NCBI GenBank assembly: GCA_019279435.1
Contig: JAAALK010000285.1
Span: 71,222,249 to 71,286,248 of the forward strand
Length of the DNA: 64,000 bases
Reading direction: 5' to 3'
From: Zizania palustris
Taxonomy: Eukaryota > Streptophyta > Magnoliopsida > Poales > Poaceae
Each line of letters opens with the position of its first letter. Position 1 is the first letter of the stretch. The notes below the pieces were generated by a model that saw only the letters and a program-made list of their open reading frames with translations, had not been told where the DNA came from and searched no databases. Below, piece by piece: positions 11,780 through 21,503 of this stretch. A program made the translations under genes and the position numbers.

Positions 11780-12057
11780 TGATGGATATGCCCAAGAAAA
11801 TTTCGTGCATCGGAAGTTCCGGTTATTTTCTAGTCTCGAGTCAGAGAGCAAAAGTTGGTTTGGAAGTTCCGATATGGTATCGGAAGTTCCGACAAGATGG
11901 AAGTTCCGATTTTGGAATCAGGGAAAATTGTACTGATCAGAAGTTCTGATATGTGTATCGGAAGTTCTCAGGTAGGCGAAAACATATTGGATCTATTATG
12001 GTATCTGACGTGGGCAAACAGATTGGATCTGTTACAACACAAATTGGTTGTAACCGA
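11780..12057 (+). repeat. Co2 3' LTR, first part
   Basis: The LTR begins after the purine tract and is interrupted by Na1 at 12058. The rest resumes at 19033. It holds six copies of a GGAAGTTCC palindrome between 11811 and 11968. Confidence 0.7.
11811..11968 (+). promoter_or_regulatory. Six-copy palindrome array in the Co2 U3
   Basis: CGGAAGTTCCG or close variants occur at about 11811, 11861, 11881, 11899, 11939 (CAGAAGTTCTG) and 11959. Repeated palindromes in U3 resemble clustered transcription-factor sites. The GAA/TTC spacing is one base, so they are not canonical heat-shock elements. The factor is unknown. Confidence 0.45.
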
Positions 12058-13043
12058 TGTTGTAGCAATTGTGTTAGCTACAGCACAGGTTTAGTATGTG
12101 TGTATATGCTGTGTAAAATGAACCTCGAAGGGTTCTCTTAGAGGGAGAAAGGATTTATACTGGTTCGGACCTCCCCTAGGGGATAATAGCCCTACGTCCA
12201 GTTTGTGGTGGATTTGGCATGGCTTGCCTCAATGTGGTGTAGTGAATTCCAGGGTTTCATGGCCCTGGAGAAGCTATCCTGTTACAAGGGCTTGGCCCTG
12301 CTTTTATAGGCACGCAGGCCTTAAAGAAAAGACCAAAATGCCCTCTATAAGTCCTAGGCTCATAGGGGCAAAAAGGGGAAGAGAAGCTAGCTACTGTACA
12401 AAAGTGCTTTACAGTTTTACAGACGTGTCAGACAACGTCACATCTTTGACCAGCTAAACGACATACTAGGGGCGGAGGGGCCCCTGGTATGGCTTCTACA
12501 TTGTAGCGAAGTACAGATATTTTCCTGGGTTCGGAGTTGGGGCCGGAGCTCTTCAGGTGGAGGCTGCAATGGAGGCTTCGAAGTACACTCCGAAGTGGGC
12601 TTCGGAGCATACTCCGAACTGAACTCCGAACTGGGGCTCAGAGTTGGGGCTCCGAAATGGGGCTCCGAACGGGAGTCTTGGAGACTTAGCTTGGAGTTGG
12701 CTGGAAAGGGTCCGGAGACTGGCTTGAAGGGCTCCGAAGGGAGCCTGAAGGTTAGCTCCGAACGAGGCTCGAAGACTAACTCTGAACAAGGCCCGGAGGC
12801 TAACTTCGAAGTTAGCCTGAGACTTAGCTTCTGGCAATCTTTAAGGGATCTTGAGGGCTTTGCCCTGGAGGGCTCTGAAGGGATTCGGGGGCTTCACTCC
12901 AGTAGGCTCCGAAGCGTACCCTGGGACTTGGAAACAGCTTCTTCAGAGAGGAACAGGCTTCGACGGTGTTGGGCTCCGGGCCGAAGGCCTTCGGAGGCTG
13001 ACGTCATTTGGCCCCTGTTCAAGGGAAAACTATTCCCCCAATA
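12058..13043 (-). repeat. Na1 3' LTR (986 bp)
   Basis: It starts TGTTGTAGC on the plus strand and ends CCCCCAATA, versus CCCCCAACA in its partner. A minus-strand TATA box (CTATAAAAG) lies at about 12302-12310. The sequence beyond it (about 12450-13000, U3 of the minus-strand element) is packed with CTCCGAA/TTCGGAG repeats. It differs from the 5' LTR by a 24-bp unit and scattered substitutions. Confidence 0.9.
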
Positions 13044-13056
13044 GTAGCCCCTCGCT
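13044..13056 (-). other. Polypurine tract of Na1
   Basis: The minus strand reads GCGAGGGGCTAC up to the LTR. Gy6 has the near-identical CGAGGGGCTAC beside its LTR at 61469, tying the two to one lineage and orientation. Confidence 0.7.
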
Positions 13057-13333
13057 TGCAGGCCTTCAGGACGAAGGGGTGCGTGCGCCCTTGGGACAAA
13101 TGACCGAAAATTACAACTTCAGGTAAAATAGACCTTCGGAGCTTGGACCGAAGGTGCCTTCGAAACGCGTAAGTAATATCGCCTGCGCCAGCTGTCAGAA
13201 TGACCTCGGGGGAATCAACCGACCCCGCAACGGCTATAAACTTGATCGTTACTGCGCACCGGGCTGCTTCGCCTTCGCTAGAGGCCCACCTGCCAGTGGG
13301 TTCGGCCCACGAACCGTCGGGATTTTTACCGCC

Positions 13334-13341
13334 TATAAATA
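13334..13341 (+). promoter_or_regulatory. TATA box of the antisense gene in Na1
   Basis: TATAAATA lies 148 bp upstream of ATG 13482, on the strand opposite to the element's own transcript. Gy6 has the same octamer at 61797-61804, 126 bp before its homologous ATG. Confidence 0.65.
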
Positions 13342-13481
13342 GGGGTTTACCGCACACGGCTTCGGCACGCTCTCATTTGCTTTCTTCTCAGCGCCTTGCA
13401 TCCTTCGCTCTCTTCACCTCCTTAGCTTCGCACGAAGCACCCCTCGCTAGATTTAGCCCCTCGCGCCGAAGCTCCACAAAA

Positions 13482-16466
13482 ATGCTGAAGAAGGCCGCTT
13501 CAAAGGCTTTGGCCTTGGGCCCGAGCTCGAGCTCTGCCCAGCTGCAGGCAGCGGCCGCTGCGGCAGCGAAGCTTGCACCGAGGCAGTTGGGGCCGACGGA
13601 CCTTCGGACGCCATCCGACAAGTTCGAGCAAACACTGGAGATGAGGGCCTCGATCTCCATAGAGGAGTCTATCCGGAGGGCCTGCGAAGGGAGGATTGCG
13701 GTGAAGATCCAACTCAGAGTTCCGGAGAAGTCACAGGCTATACCAAGACCTCGGGCTGACGAAGTGGTGCTGTTCGAAGCCTTCTTCGAAGCTGGCCTCG
13801 GGCTGCCAGCAGTGGGGATGGTGAGTGAAGTCCTAAGGGCTTACAACCTCGAACTTCCTCAACTTTCACCCAACGCCGTAGCGAGGCTTGCTGTCGTTGA
13901 ATGGGCCATGAGAGCCGAAGGTTGCGAGGGCAACGCGGACGTCTTCGTCGCCCTCCACGATGCCAACTGCCAGCTGAAGCCGAGGGAGGGTACAGACCAT
14001 GTCAAGAGGGCTCTAGCCTTCGGAAGCGCCAACTTCCAGCTTCGGAGGGAGTATCAAGATGCCTTCCCGGCGAGGGCCGCCAACAGCAAATGGTACTCAA
14101 AGTGGGATCAAGAGTGGTTCTACGCCTCCGTCGACGCAAACTCTCCCCTTCGGAGTACCAATGCACTTATCTCTTATCGGCGCGAAGGGGTGGTGAAGAC
14201 GAGCCCCGACACCCTTCGCTCGAGGATCTCGCTCCTTCGGAGGGTGGCCGCGAAGATGAGCATGAGGGACCTCGTGGAGGAGTTCATAACCCTCCGGCTC
14301 AGCCCCCTTGCATGCTCTTGGCCGGAGGGGCTCTTCCAACCTTCAGGCTGAGGGGGCCTAAACGAAGTGGCATTTGAACGCCTCGGTAAGACTTCGAAGC
14401 CTTTCCATTTTCATACTTCGCTGGGAACTTTATTCTGACTTAGATCTTATGAAGCTCATCTTGAAGTGAGGACTCCGGAGGAGGCCATCGCGGCGGCGGA
14501 GCGCGTTGTTGGGGCTCCGACACCGGAGGAGCAAGCCCAGCGGCTTGCTTCGGTGGGGTCTTGGGAGCACTGGAACAGGGTGTGGACCCTGCTCGGCCAC
14601 GAAGAGGTCCCGGCTCTGCCGGACTTCTCCCACCTCGCAGCTTCAACAACCGGCGCCAAGAGGAAGAGAGGGGATGACGACGAGCCCGAAACTTCGAGGG
14701 CTCGGCCGGAGGTCCCCGCGACCGAAGCCTCTACTCCGGAGGAGGCAATAGTCGTGGACCCTCGAACAGAAGCGGAGCCAACAAGTGTTCCGGCAACGAT
14801 TACCATAGTGGTAGAGAAGACTTCGACGGCGACGGCTTCGGGCGCGGAGGTCGACGCGTCAGCTTCGCAGCAAAAGGATTGGGGGGCACACATTGACCCC
14901 TCTACCTTCGAAGAAATATCCGACGAAGGTAAACACTTCAATCATACTTCTCTTTTATATGCGGATTTTGACTTGAACTTTTTTGCAGAAGATGATGCTG
15001 GTGCGAGGCCCACCGTTCCGAAGCCGACGGAGGTCTCCAGCAGCAGCTCGGAGTCCGACAGCTCCTCGTATGAAGAAGACTAAGGCAACGGTCACGACGA
15101 AGGCGACGAGGAAGTCGATGTAGTGGATCGAAGCCCAGCCCTGCCGAAGCCTGTGCAGGCGGTTGTAGCAGAGGAAATCGTCCGGACTTTGCTGCCGAAG
15201 GGGGGCATGATGGAGGAGGCCCGCAACAACTTCCACGAGGGCTGCGCTGCTGTGGAGGCGGGTGGCTTGGTGGCTCAACTTAGCCACTTGAACCCCATGG
15301 ACCTCTTCATCAACGCGAATGAAGCCCTCATCCAGGTGGGTGAAGTCCTACGCAGCCTTCGAGTTACACTTTGGCCTTTGATTGACACTTGTGATTTCCT
15401 TGAATTCTTCTAGGCCTTCGCACTGAACGCGGCAGCTTAACCTTCTGCAGATAGGCGGATGACGCGCTTGGTGGAGGAGAAGGAGGCCCTCCGACGCGAA
15501 GTCTTGGTGGAAGCCGAGAAGCGAAGGCAGGCCGAAGCTTCAGCCGAGGCGGCGAGGGTCGAGGCCGGCGAGGCTAGGGAAGCCTTGGCCTTGGAGACTG
15601 ACAGGCTCCACACGGAGCTCAAAGCTGCGAAGGATGCCGAAGCCCAGCTGGCTAGGGAGAACCTTGAGCTTCGCCAAAGAGCTCAGCTCCTTGAAGACTT
15701 TGTCGTTGACAACATCAGCGAAGCCACTCAGAGCCTGACCGAGGTCCTTCAACAGATAGGGACCGAATGTCGGGCTCCGGACTTCAGCAGCCAGGATCTG
15801 ATTAGGGACCGCGCCGCATTCTTGAAGGTGGTGGCTTTGACAGAGGAGCAGTCTCTGAAGGGCTTCGCCTTGATGGTCGGCCGAGTGGCGGGTCAAGGAG
15901 TGTTGCAAATGCTTCACGACGCGGGGTGCAACCACTTCGAAGCAGCAACCTCCGCGACTCCGGTGGCCTTTGGAGGCCAGCACTTGGTGACGCCTCCGAC
16001 TGGCGTCCGCGGAGCTTGGCGGCGACTTTAGGAGCCTTGGAAGGACCAAGGCTGCGAAGCAGTCATCGAGCTTCAGAAGGCCCTCCGCCTTCACCGAGCC
16101 AAAGCGCTTGCCTCACCAAATCAGCCTTCGACGTCGGCACCTCCGCCTCCGAAGGTGTAGATCTCCTTAGGCTCCTTGTAATTCTTAGTTGTAGGCTTTG
16201 TAAAAACTTATCAGTTTATTAATATTAATGTGGGGGTGATTTATACCTGCCCAGGCTCAGTCTCCGAATGTTGACTTCGAAGTACTTGAGGACTCTGAAG
16301 AACTCCGCCAGTTGTGGGCGGTCCTCAAGGTAGCTAGGTCTAAAGGCCCCCCTCGGTTTAAACTTCCAAGGGGGCCTAACGGCGAAGCCATCCCTAAAGT
16401 AGTTCAGGATCTGCTGGCCATCGTTAAGATAGAGTCCCTTCGGAGTTCTTCATCCTTTCCTTCATG
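13482..16466 (+). pseudogene. Spliced antisense cargo gene of Na1 (PF04195-like 'putative gypsy type transposon' protein)
   Basis: Inferred exons: 13482-14385, 14455-14928, 14989-15339, 15451-16154, 16255-16466. Introns of 69, 60, 111 and 100 bp have GT..AG ends and compatible phases. The N-terminus is Ala/Ser-rich (MLKKAASKAL). The conserved block (about residues 85-290) has LFEAFFEAGLGLP, LPQLSPNAVARLAVVEWAMR and MSMRDLVEEF. It resembles the plant domain catalogued as 'putative gypsy type transposon' (PF04195), from memory. After it come an acidic Ser-rich part, a helical segment (MMEEARNNFHEG) and a long coiled coil (15459-15690, VEEKEALRREVLVEAEKRR). The frame holds without indels but has in-frame stops at 14349 (TGA), 15081 (TAA) and 16029 (TAG), each reachable by one C-to-T change. 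Homology to Gy6 and sense continue past the stops, so they look recent. Biochemical function is unknown. ATG 13482 is preferred over 13200 because it follows the TATA box and matches Gy6 better. Confidence 0.7.
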
Positions 16467-16719
16467 AACAGCCTTGGCAGGCGATGAATCTTTAGACTTT
16501 TCTTCCTTCAACAAGGCGCCGCCTGCCCCGCAGACTTGGAGCAACCTGCAAAGTGGAAGGATAGTCTGTAGGCTCCAGGGCATGGACGAACCAGACGTGG
16601 GAGAGCAGGCTCCGACGAGGCTTCGTCCAACCGAGGGGGCCCTGGCCGAAAGAAGGGCAAGCGAGGGCTGGGGCCTCGAGCTCGCTTTTTTCTTAGGCTT
16701 AGATACAGAATACTCGTAA
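16467..16719 (+). other. In-frame continuation beyond the TGA of the antisense gene
   Basis: After TGA 16464-16466 the same frame stays open to 16719 (SLDFSSFNKAPPAPQTW early on). It may be further coding sequence behind a fourth point-mutation stop, or untranslated sequence that happens to be open. No recognised domain. Confidence 0.3.
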
Positions 16720-17293
16720 TTTGTTTTTGAAGTGTATTTGTATCATACTTCTCAATTATCATTCAATGAATGGAGTTTATTATATTTGCATACTTCGTCT
16801 GCATGCTTCGCATATTTTGATGACTTCGAACATTTTAGCTTGTCACGCTCGTACTGCGTATTATATTTTCACACTTCGCATACATGCTTCCCCCCTTGCT
16901 CGTGGTATCTAGGGACTTAGCCGTTGCTGGTGCGGGCAAATAAAAATGCGAAGGGGTGCGCCTTTTGGTGGCTTCGGATGCTTGGAATACATTGAGCGAA
17001 GGCCTCTTTTGGGCTTCGAACGCGTTAATTTGGAGCGAAGCAAGGCTTCAGCGTAGCCAAATTTAGCAAAGCATGCTTCGGCATGCTAGGATTTGGATGT
17101 TGTGCACGAGCGAAGCTCCGAAACGCACTTAGATTTTAATCGAAGTATGACTTTGAGATGCTAATTTTTAGATTAGATCACGTCACACGAAGCGAGGCCT
17201 CGGTGCGTGTTCAGATAGCGAAGCAAGGCTTCTTGAGCTTGGTCCTGTAGTGAAAAGGATATTTGGTGTGGATTCACCGAACCTGTGATAGTT

Positions 17294-17354
17294 GAGCCAC
17301 CTTCGACTCTGAGCCACCTTCGACTCTGAATACTGAGAACGGATCTCAGTATTC
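17294..17354. repeat. 17-bp tandem repeat followed by a perfect 11-bp hairpin
   Basis: GAGCCACCTTCGACTCT occurs twice in tandem (17294-17310, 17311-17327). Directly after, GAATACTGAGA (17328-17338) pairs perfectly with TCTCAGTATTC (17344-17354) around a 5-base loop. Confidence 0.8.
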
Positions 17355-17504
17355 TGGGATACGTTAAGCCGGTGGCCTTCGTATCCCAGACACATCAAGT
17401 CGATGACTTAGAGTCCTTGGACGGATCGGGCCGGTGGCCTGGAGTCCTTCTATCCCACTGCTACGGGCCCGAAGGCACTGTGTAGCCTTCGGAGGGGTAC
17501 TCCA

Positions 17505-17700
17505 GATTTTGTAAAGCGAAGCAAGGCTTCGAGTTTTAAATAAGGTGAAGCAAAGCTTCGGGTTTTTGATAAGGCGAAGAATAGCTTCGGTTTTTCAATA
17601 AGATGGAGCAAAAGTTTGCATTTAAAGGTGAAGCAGGGCTTTGGCTTTAAGGCGAAGCATGACTTCGGCTTTAAGGCGAAGCAGGGCTTCGAATTTATAT
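17505..17700. repeat. Array of about six degenerate units, each a CGAAGC..GCTTCG hairpin
   Basis: Units of roughly 30-35 bases repeat the pattern AAGGCGAAGCAnGGCTTCGnnTTT with varying spacers. Best copies are at about 17514, 17550, 17640 and 17670. Each contains its own inverted repeat, so RNA of either strand would form a row of small stem-loops. Confidence 0.65.
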
Positions 17701-18004
17701 CAATGTAATTGCAGATTGGTACATCAAAGTGGTACTTCGGATATTGTACATACCTCGTAAAGTGGGTGAAGGCTTGCCTCGTAGCCCCTGGGGCTATGAC
17801 GGCCTTCGACACATGAAGCAGAGCCCCTTGCTGGAGGGTGAGCTCCGAAACGCGAAGGATGGAGGAAGGCGAAGATGACCTTCGAACCGCACCCGAAGCC
17901 CCTTACCGAAGGGTGCGCGAAGCAAAAAAGCTTCGAAGATCCCCCCTCAAGCATACTTCGAGTTGCAAACAGTGGCAGAGAACTTAGCTTTTAGAACTAA
18001 GGTC

Positions 18005-18022
18005 CCCATGGATGGCACCAAC
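18005..18022 (-). other. Primer binding site of Na1
   Basis: The minus strand reads GTTGGTGCCATCCATGG directly inside the 5' LTR, a variant of the GTTGGCGCC/GTTGGCACC sites of Gy1 and Gy5. This sets the element's orientation. Confidence 0.75.
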
Positions 18023-19032
18023 TGTTGTAGCAACTGTGTTAGCTACAGCACAGGTTTAGTATGTGTGTATATGGTGTGTAAAATGAACCTCGAAGGGTTC
18101 TCTCAGAGGGAGAAAGGATTTATACTGGTTCGGACCTCCCCTAGGGGATAATAGCACTACGTCTAGTTTGTGGTGTATTTGGCATGGCATGCCTCAGTGT
18201 GGTGTAGTGAATTCCAGGGTTTCATGGCCCTGGAGAAGCTATCCTGTTACAAGGGCTTGGCCCTGCTTTTACAGGCACGCAGGACTTAAGGAAAAGACCA
18301 AAATGCCCTCTATAAGTCCTAGGCTCATAGGGGCAAAAAGGGGAAGAGAAGCTAGCTACTGTACAAAAGTGCTTTATAGTTTTACAGACGTGTCAGACAA
18401 CGTCAAATCTTTGACCAGCTAAACGACATACTAGGGGCGGAGGGGCCCCTGGTATGGCTTCTACATTGTAGCGAAGTACAGATATTTTCCTGGGTTCAGA
18501 GTTGGGGCCGGAGCTCTTCAGGCGGAGGCTGCAATGGAGGCCTCGAAGTACACTCCAAAGTGGGCTTCGGAGACTACTCTGAACTCAACTCCGAACTAGG
18601 GCTCAGAGCTGGGGCTCCGAACTGGGGCTCCGAACGGGAGTCTTGGAGACTTAGCTTGGAGTTGGCTGGAAAGGGTCCGGAGACTAGCTTGAAGGGCTCC
18701 GAAGGGAGCCTGAAGGTTAGCTCCGAACGAGGCTCAAAGGTTAGCTCCGAACGAGGCTCGAAGACTAACTCCGAATAAGGCCCGGAGGCTAACTTCGAAG
18801 TTAGCCTGAGACTTAGCTTTTGGCAATCTTTAAGGGATCTTGAGGGCTTCGCTCTGGAGGGCTCCAAAGGGGTTCGGGGGCTTCACTCCAGCGGGCTCCG
18901 AAGCGTACCCTGGGACTTGGAAACAGCTTCTTCAGAGAGGAACAGGCTTCGACGATGTTGGGCTCCGGGCCGAAGGCCATCGGAGGCTGACGTCATTTGG
19001 CCCCTGTTCAAGGGAAAACTATTCCCCCAACA
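18023..19032 (-). repeat. Na1 5' LTR (1010 bp)
   Basis: The ends are TGTTGTAGC and CCCCCAACA on the plus strand. It is 24 bp longer than its partner because a 24-bp unit (AGGTTAGCTCCGAACGAGGC...) is duplicated at 18714-18759. Other differences are scattered substitutions, so insertion is not very recent but the pair remains easily alignable. Confidence 0.9.
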
Positions 19033-19222
19033 ACCAATTTATGGGTTTCGAGATGTGGACGACTAGAGGCTCTCAACCCTATAGAAAGAGAGGAGGAGGA
19101 GGTCTTGAGAGATAAGCTTAAGCATATTGTTGACATGAAAACCTGCCCCTCACTTAGGTCGGTTCGACGATCCAAAAGCGTGTGGATATTTAGGGATGAG
19201 CCTAAGCATAACACAACACTGA
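19033..19222 (+). repeat. Co2 3' LTR, continuation after Na1
   Basis: Plus-strand sequence resumes directly after the Na1 target-site copy. It includes a TATA-like CCCTATAGAAAGAGAGG near 19077. The end is uncertain; the next LTR-like block begins at about 19223. Confidence 0.45.
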
Positions 19223-20516
19223 TGTCGCATTCTGACTACCCTTAACAGTGGTAAGGGGGTAGAGTCGCCAGGTAATCAGATCACAAAGAAATAATCCAAT
19301 TAGACAAAATATATAGATAAAACAAACTAATCGGCTGAACGGAGCCTGATTGATTCAGAGTATACCATGCAAAGGGTCACCGAAGGGGGTCCTTTGGTGT
19401 CTGATGCGAAGGTTGTGCCGAAGGTAGCCTTTGGCGTTCGGATCAATCTGGCTGAAGACAGGCTCCAAAAGATCACGACGCCAAGTCGCCTCCAAACGAC
19501 ATGGTTTGGTGCGAAGCCTCTAACACAACAATCAAATGCGGAGCGCTGGCGCGACGAATTCCGATGCGAAGCACTGGCGCGATGAAGTCCGATGCAGAGC
19601 GGGCTCTGATGTGACTCTAGCACGAAGCAACTCCGATGCGATGTAGCTCCGACGTGTGGGACTTGACCAGGCCAACAACAACGTGACAGATCTAGCACAG
19701 TCGGATGACGTGGAAACTTACCGAAGGGTGCTCTGACGGTCTCCGAAACTAGCTTCCTAGCTTCGGAAACCTTCAGCGAAGAGGGCTCCGAACGTGAAAC
19801 CTATAGTAAAACGAAGATCAAGTGCCAATTCGGCTTGGAGACCAAATTACCAAGTGTTGCAGTATACAAAACAAAGGGTAGCAATATGTTACGTAGATTA
19901 ACTAATGGTTCACAAGCGAGCGAACAAGGTGATAGCAATATGTTACGTAGATTAACGGATGATTCACAGGCGAACCAACAAGGCTTACCACTGTTACGGT
20001 GTGGCCGACGAAGGGCTTCCAGTGCAAACCCATGAAGGTGTACTAATCTAATGCGGAAAGGTAAAGAAAATAAAGGTACGGTTCAAACTAGGGTTTGAAG
20101 AGTTGATTTGTGTTGGGGGTCCTATGAACCGGCCTCACCCCTGTATTTATAGGGGCTAGTCTTCTTATCTATAACTCTAATCTGATAAGATTCGGCCTAA
20201 TCAAGTTTATAGATAAAAACAACATGAATCTGTATTAGACTCCCTATCCGAAGCCTACCCGAAGTGGGCCTTCGGCAGGCCCACCGAAGGTTGCTCCTCG
20301 GGCCGAAGCTTCGGCGATGCAGGCCGCCGAAGGGCCTCCGAGCCAAAGCCAATCTGTGAAGCAAACCACTAAAAGGCCCCCCGAGGCCCCATGAAGGCGG
20401 GCCTCCAACACTTCAGGGCTTCGGCATGTACTAGGAGTTGCATATTTTCGGCCCAAATTACCAAAAGTGATATTTTGACAATCTTGGCCATTAATGCCAT
20501 TTTTTGCTATCAACAC
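19223..20516 (-). repeat. Gy3: minus-strand gypsy-type LTR with a short leader
   Basis: The minus strand starts TGTTGATAGCAAAAAATGG at 20516. It has a TATAAATA box (plus-strand TATTTATAGGGG near 20142) and ends near TGGCGACTCTACCCCC (about 19256-19273), which resembles a primer binding site. About 40-50 bases of leader follow before Co2 sequence. It is rich in CCGAAGG/CCTTCGG. A 54-bp tandem repeat (19880-19983, TAGCAATATGTTACGTAG) lies inside. No internal coding region remains, and the exact LTR end is unclear. Confidence 0.5.
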
Positions 20517-21503
20517 GTATATTAGACCTAGCCAACATAGGTTCGTCTCCTCCCTTTCTTTACCTCAATAGTTGAGATCGAGGACTCTCGTCTCTCATGT
20601 GCGGTGCTAGCACACTGCCATGGGATGAACTCCATCCCTGTACGTGTGGATACTATGGAGGCGTTGCTCCAATAGCGACACTCGTGGACTTCATCACGTG
20701 AACATCTATGTCGTCTTCACCGATTGGATTGGTGAGGAATGGCCGGGATGAAGAGAGGATAGGCTTGACGCACTTCTTTGACATCTTCTTTTGCTGCACC
20801 TAGCGCGTCTCATTCTAGAAGGTAACGATCTATGATCTCACACGCGCATGGGTCTTGGGCTTAGGGCATAAATTTTGAATTTACCGGCTAGCGTAGCTCC
20901 CTATTCCCCAACAGGTGGGAAGTTGGACCCAAAGTGGATCTACAGAAGACAAATTGCTCCAGCTAGAGGTTGAGGAACATCACATGTTCACCGGCTTCGA
21001 CGGGGTCGGTCTTCTTGTTATGCTTCATAATATATTTACCCCAGTCGCCGATGGATTTTTCATCAAGACGGTGGGTCGTCTTGGTGCGGAAAGAAAAAGG
21101 ATTTGCAAGGGGAGATGACATCGAGAGAGGTTAGGGCAAATATATCTAGCAAAGAGGGGCTCATCGATCTGTGGCCAAAAACAAAGGCGTTAAGGGTATC
21201 AGACTAAAAATAATAGGCGACGGTAATAAGCAACTCGTTTTGGTAGGGTTCGGTGAGAGAAAGGTCGATGCAGTGGCTGATGCTGATTTCATCCCAAGAC
21301 GGATTGTTGACGGCCGATACCCTAAGGTACCAATCGCGCCAATCGGGAAGTGGAGAAGGAAAATCCCTAAGGCTAAGATGCCAACCGAAGGAAAGCATAG
21401 AGGAGCACTTAAAAGGGATACGATTGGTTTCTTCGTTTATGATATCAATGGGATCGGGGTTACCCATTAGACCTAGGAAATGGTGAGTTGGGTGGCTAGC
21501 CAT
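20517..21503 (-). pseudogene. Decayed plant-mobile-domain (PMD-like) protein, antisense cargo of Gy4
   Basis: The minus-strand start at 21503 opens MASHPTHHFLGLMGNPDP. After an in-frame TAG (AYYF-stop, about 21205) the text SDTLNAFVFGHRSMSPSLLD follows, matching the mobile-domain signature of a framework residue run before 'PTLLDV'. After a frameshift, GEHVMFLNL and LEQFVFCRSTLGPTSH (about 20930-20990) match the typical '(D/E)REHVAFL..W' segment. Homology fades toward 20517, where Gy3 begins. A minus-strand TATA-like box (TTTATAAG, 21831-21839) and an acceptor-like TTGCAG near 21520 lie upstream. Gy4 reads plus, so this gene is antisense to its host element. Family assignment is from memory. 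Confidence 0.55.

Larger units (their letters stand above)
8039..12057 (+). mobile_element. Co2: 5'-truncated Ty1/copia element
   Basis: A plus-strand copia element lacking its 5' LTR and gag. It starts inside the protease/pre-integrase region and runs through integrase, reverse transcriptase and RNase H to a purine tract and the start of the 3' LTR. Na1 interrupts that LTR at 12058 and it resumes at 19033. The lineage looks Angela/Tork-like, but I did not establish it. Confidence 0.85.
16720..18004 (-). other. Na1 leader region (5' untranslated part), no gene seen
   Basis: In the minus-strand transcript this follows the primer binding site, where gag would normally start. I see no gag domain in any frame. 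The region is dominated by GCGAAGC / GCTTCG inverted repeats, plus one perfect hairpin and a short tandem repeat. Confidence 0.6.
12058..19032 (-). mobile_element. Na1: complete non-autonomous Tat-type LTR retrotransposon
   Basis: Two long LTRs (12058-13043 and 18023-19032) flank about 5 kb. The primer binding site lies inside the high-coordinate LTR and the purine tract beside the low-coordinate one, so the element reads on the minus strand. Flanking pentamers ACCGA (12053-12057) and ACCAA (19033-19037) look like a target-site duplication with one change, and Co2 LTR sequence continues on both sides. No gag, protease, RT or integrase was seen. The internal region holds a plus-strand, intron-containing gene (13482-16466) and a hairpin-rich leader. 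Replication would need proteins from a relative such as the Gy1/Gy5/Gy6 family. Confidence 0.85.

Noticed and set aside
11811..11968. Classical heat-shock elements in the Co2 LTR
   Set aside because: Canonical elements need two bases between GAA and TTC; here there is one.
13200..13481. Upstream ATG (13200) as start of the Na1 antisense protein
   Set aside because: It lies upstream of the TATA box at 13334, and its extra residues have no counterpart in Gy6.
21171..21470. Plus-strand 99-codon open frame (MAKNKGVKGIRL...)
   Set aside because: It is the shadow of the minus-strand mobile-domain gene fragment, which carries the recognisable motifs.
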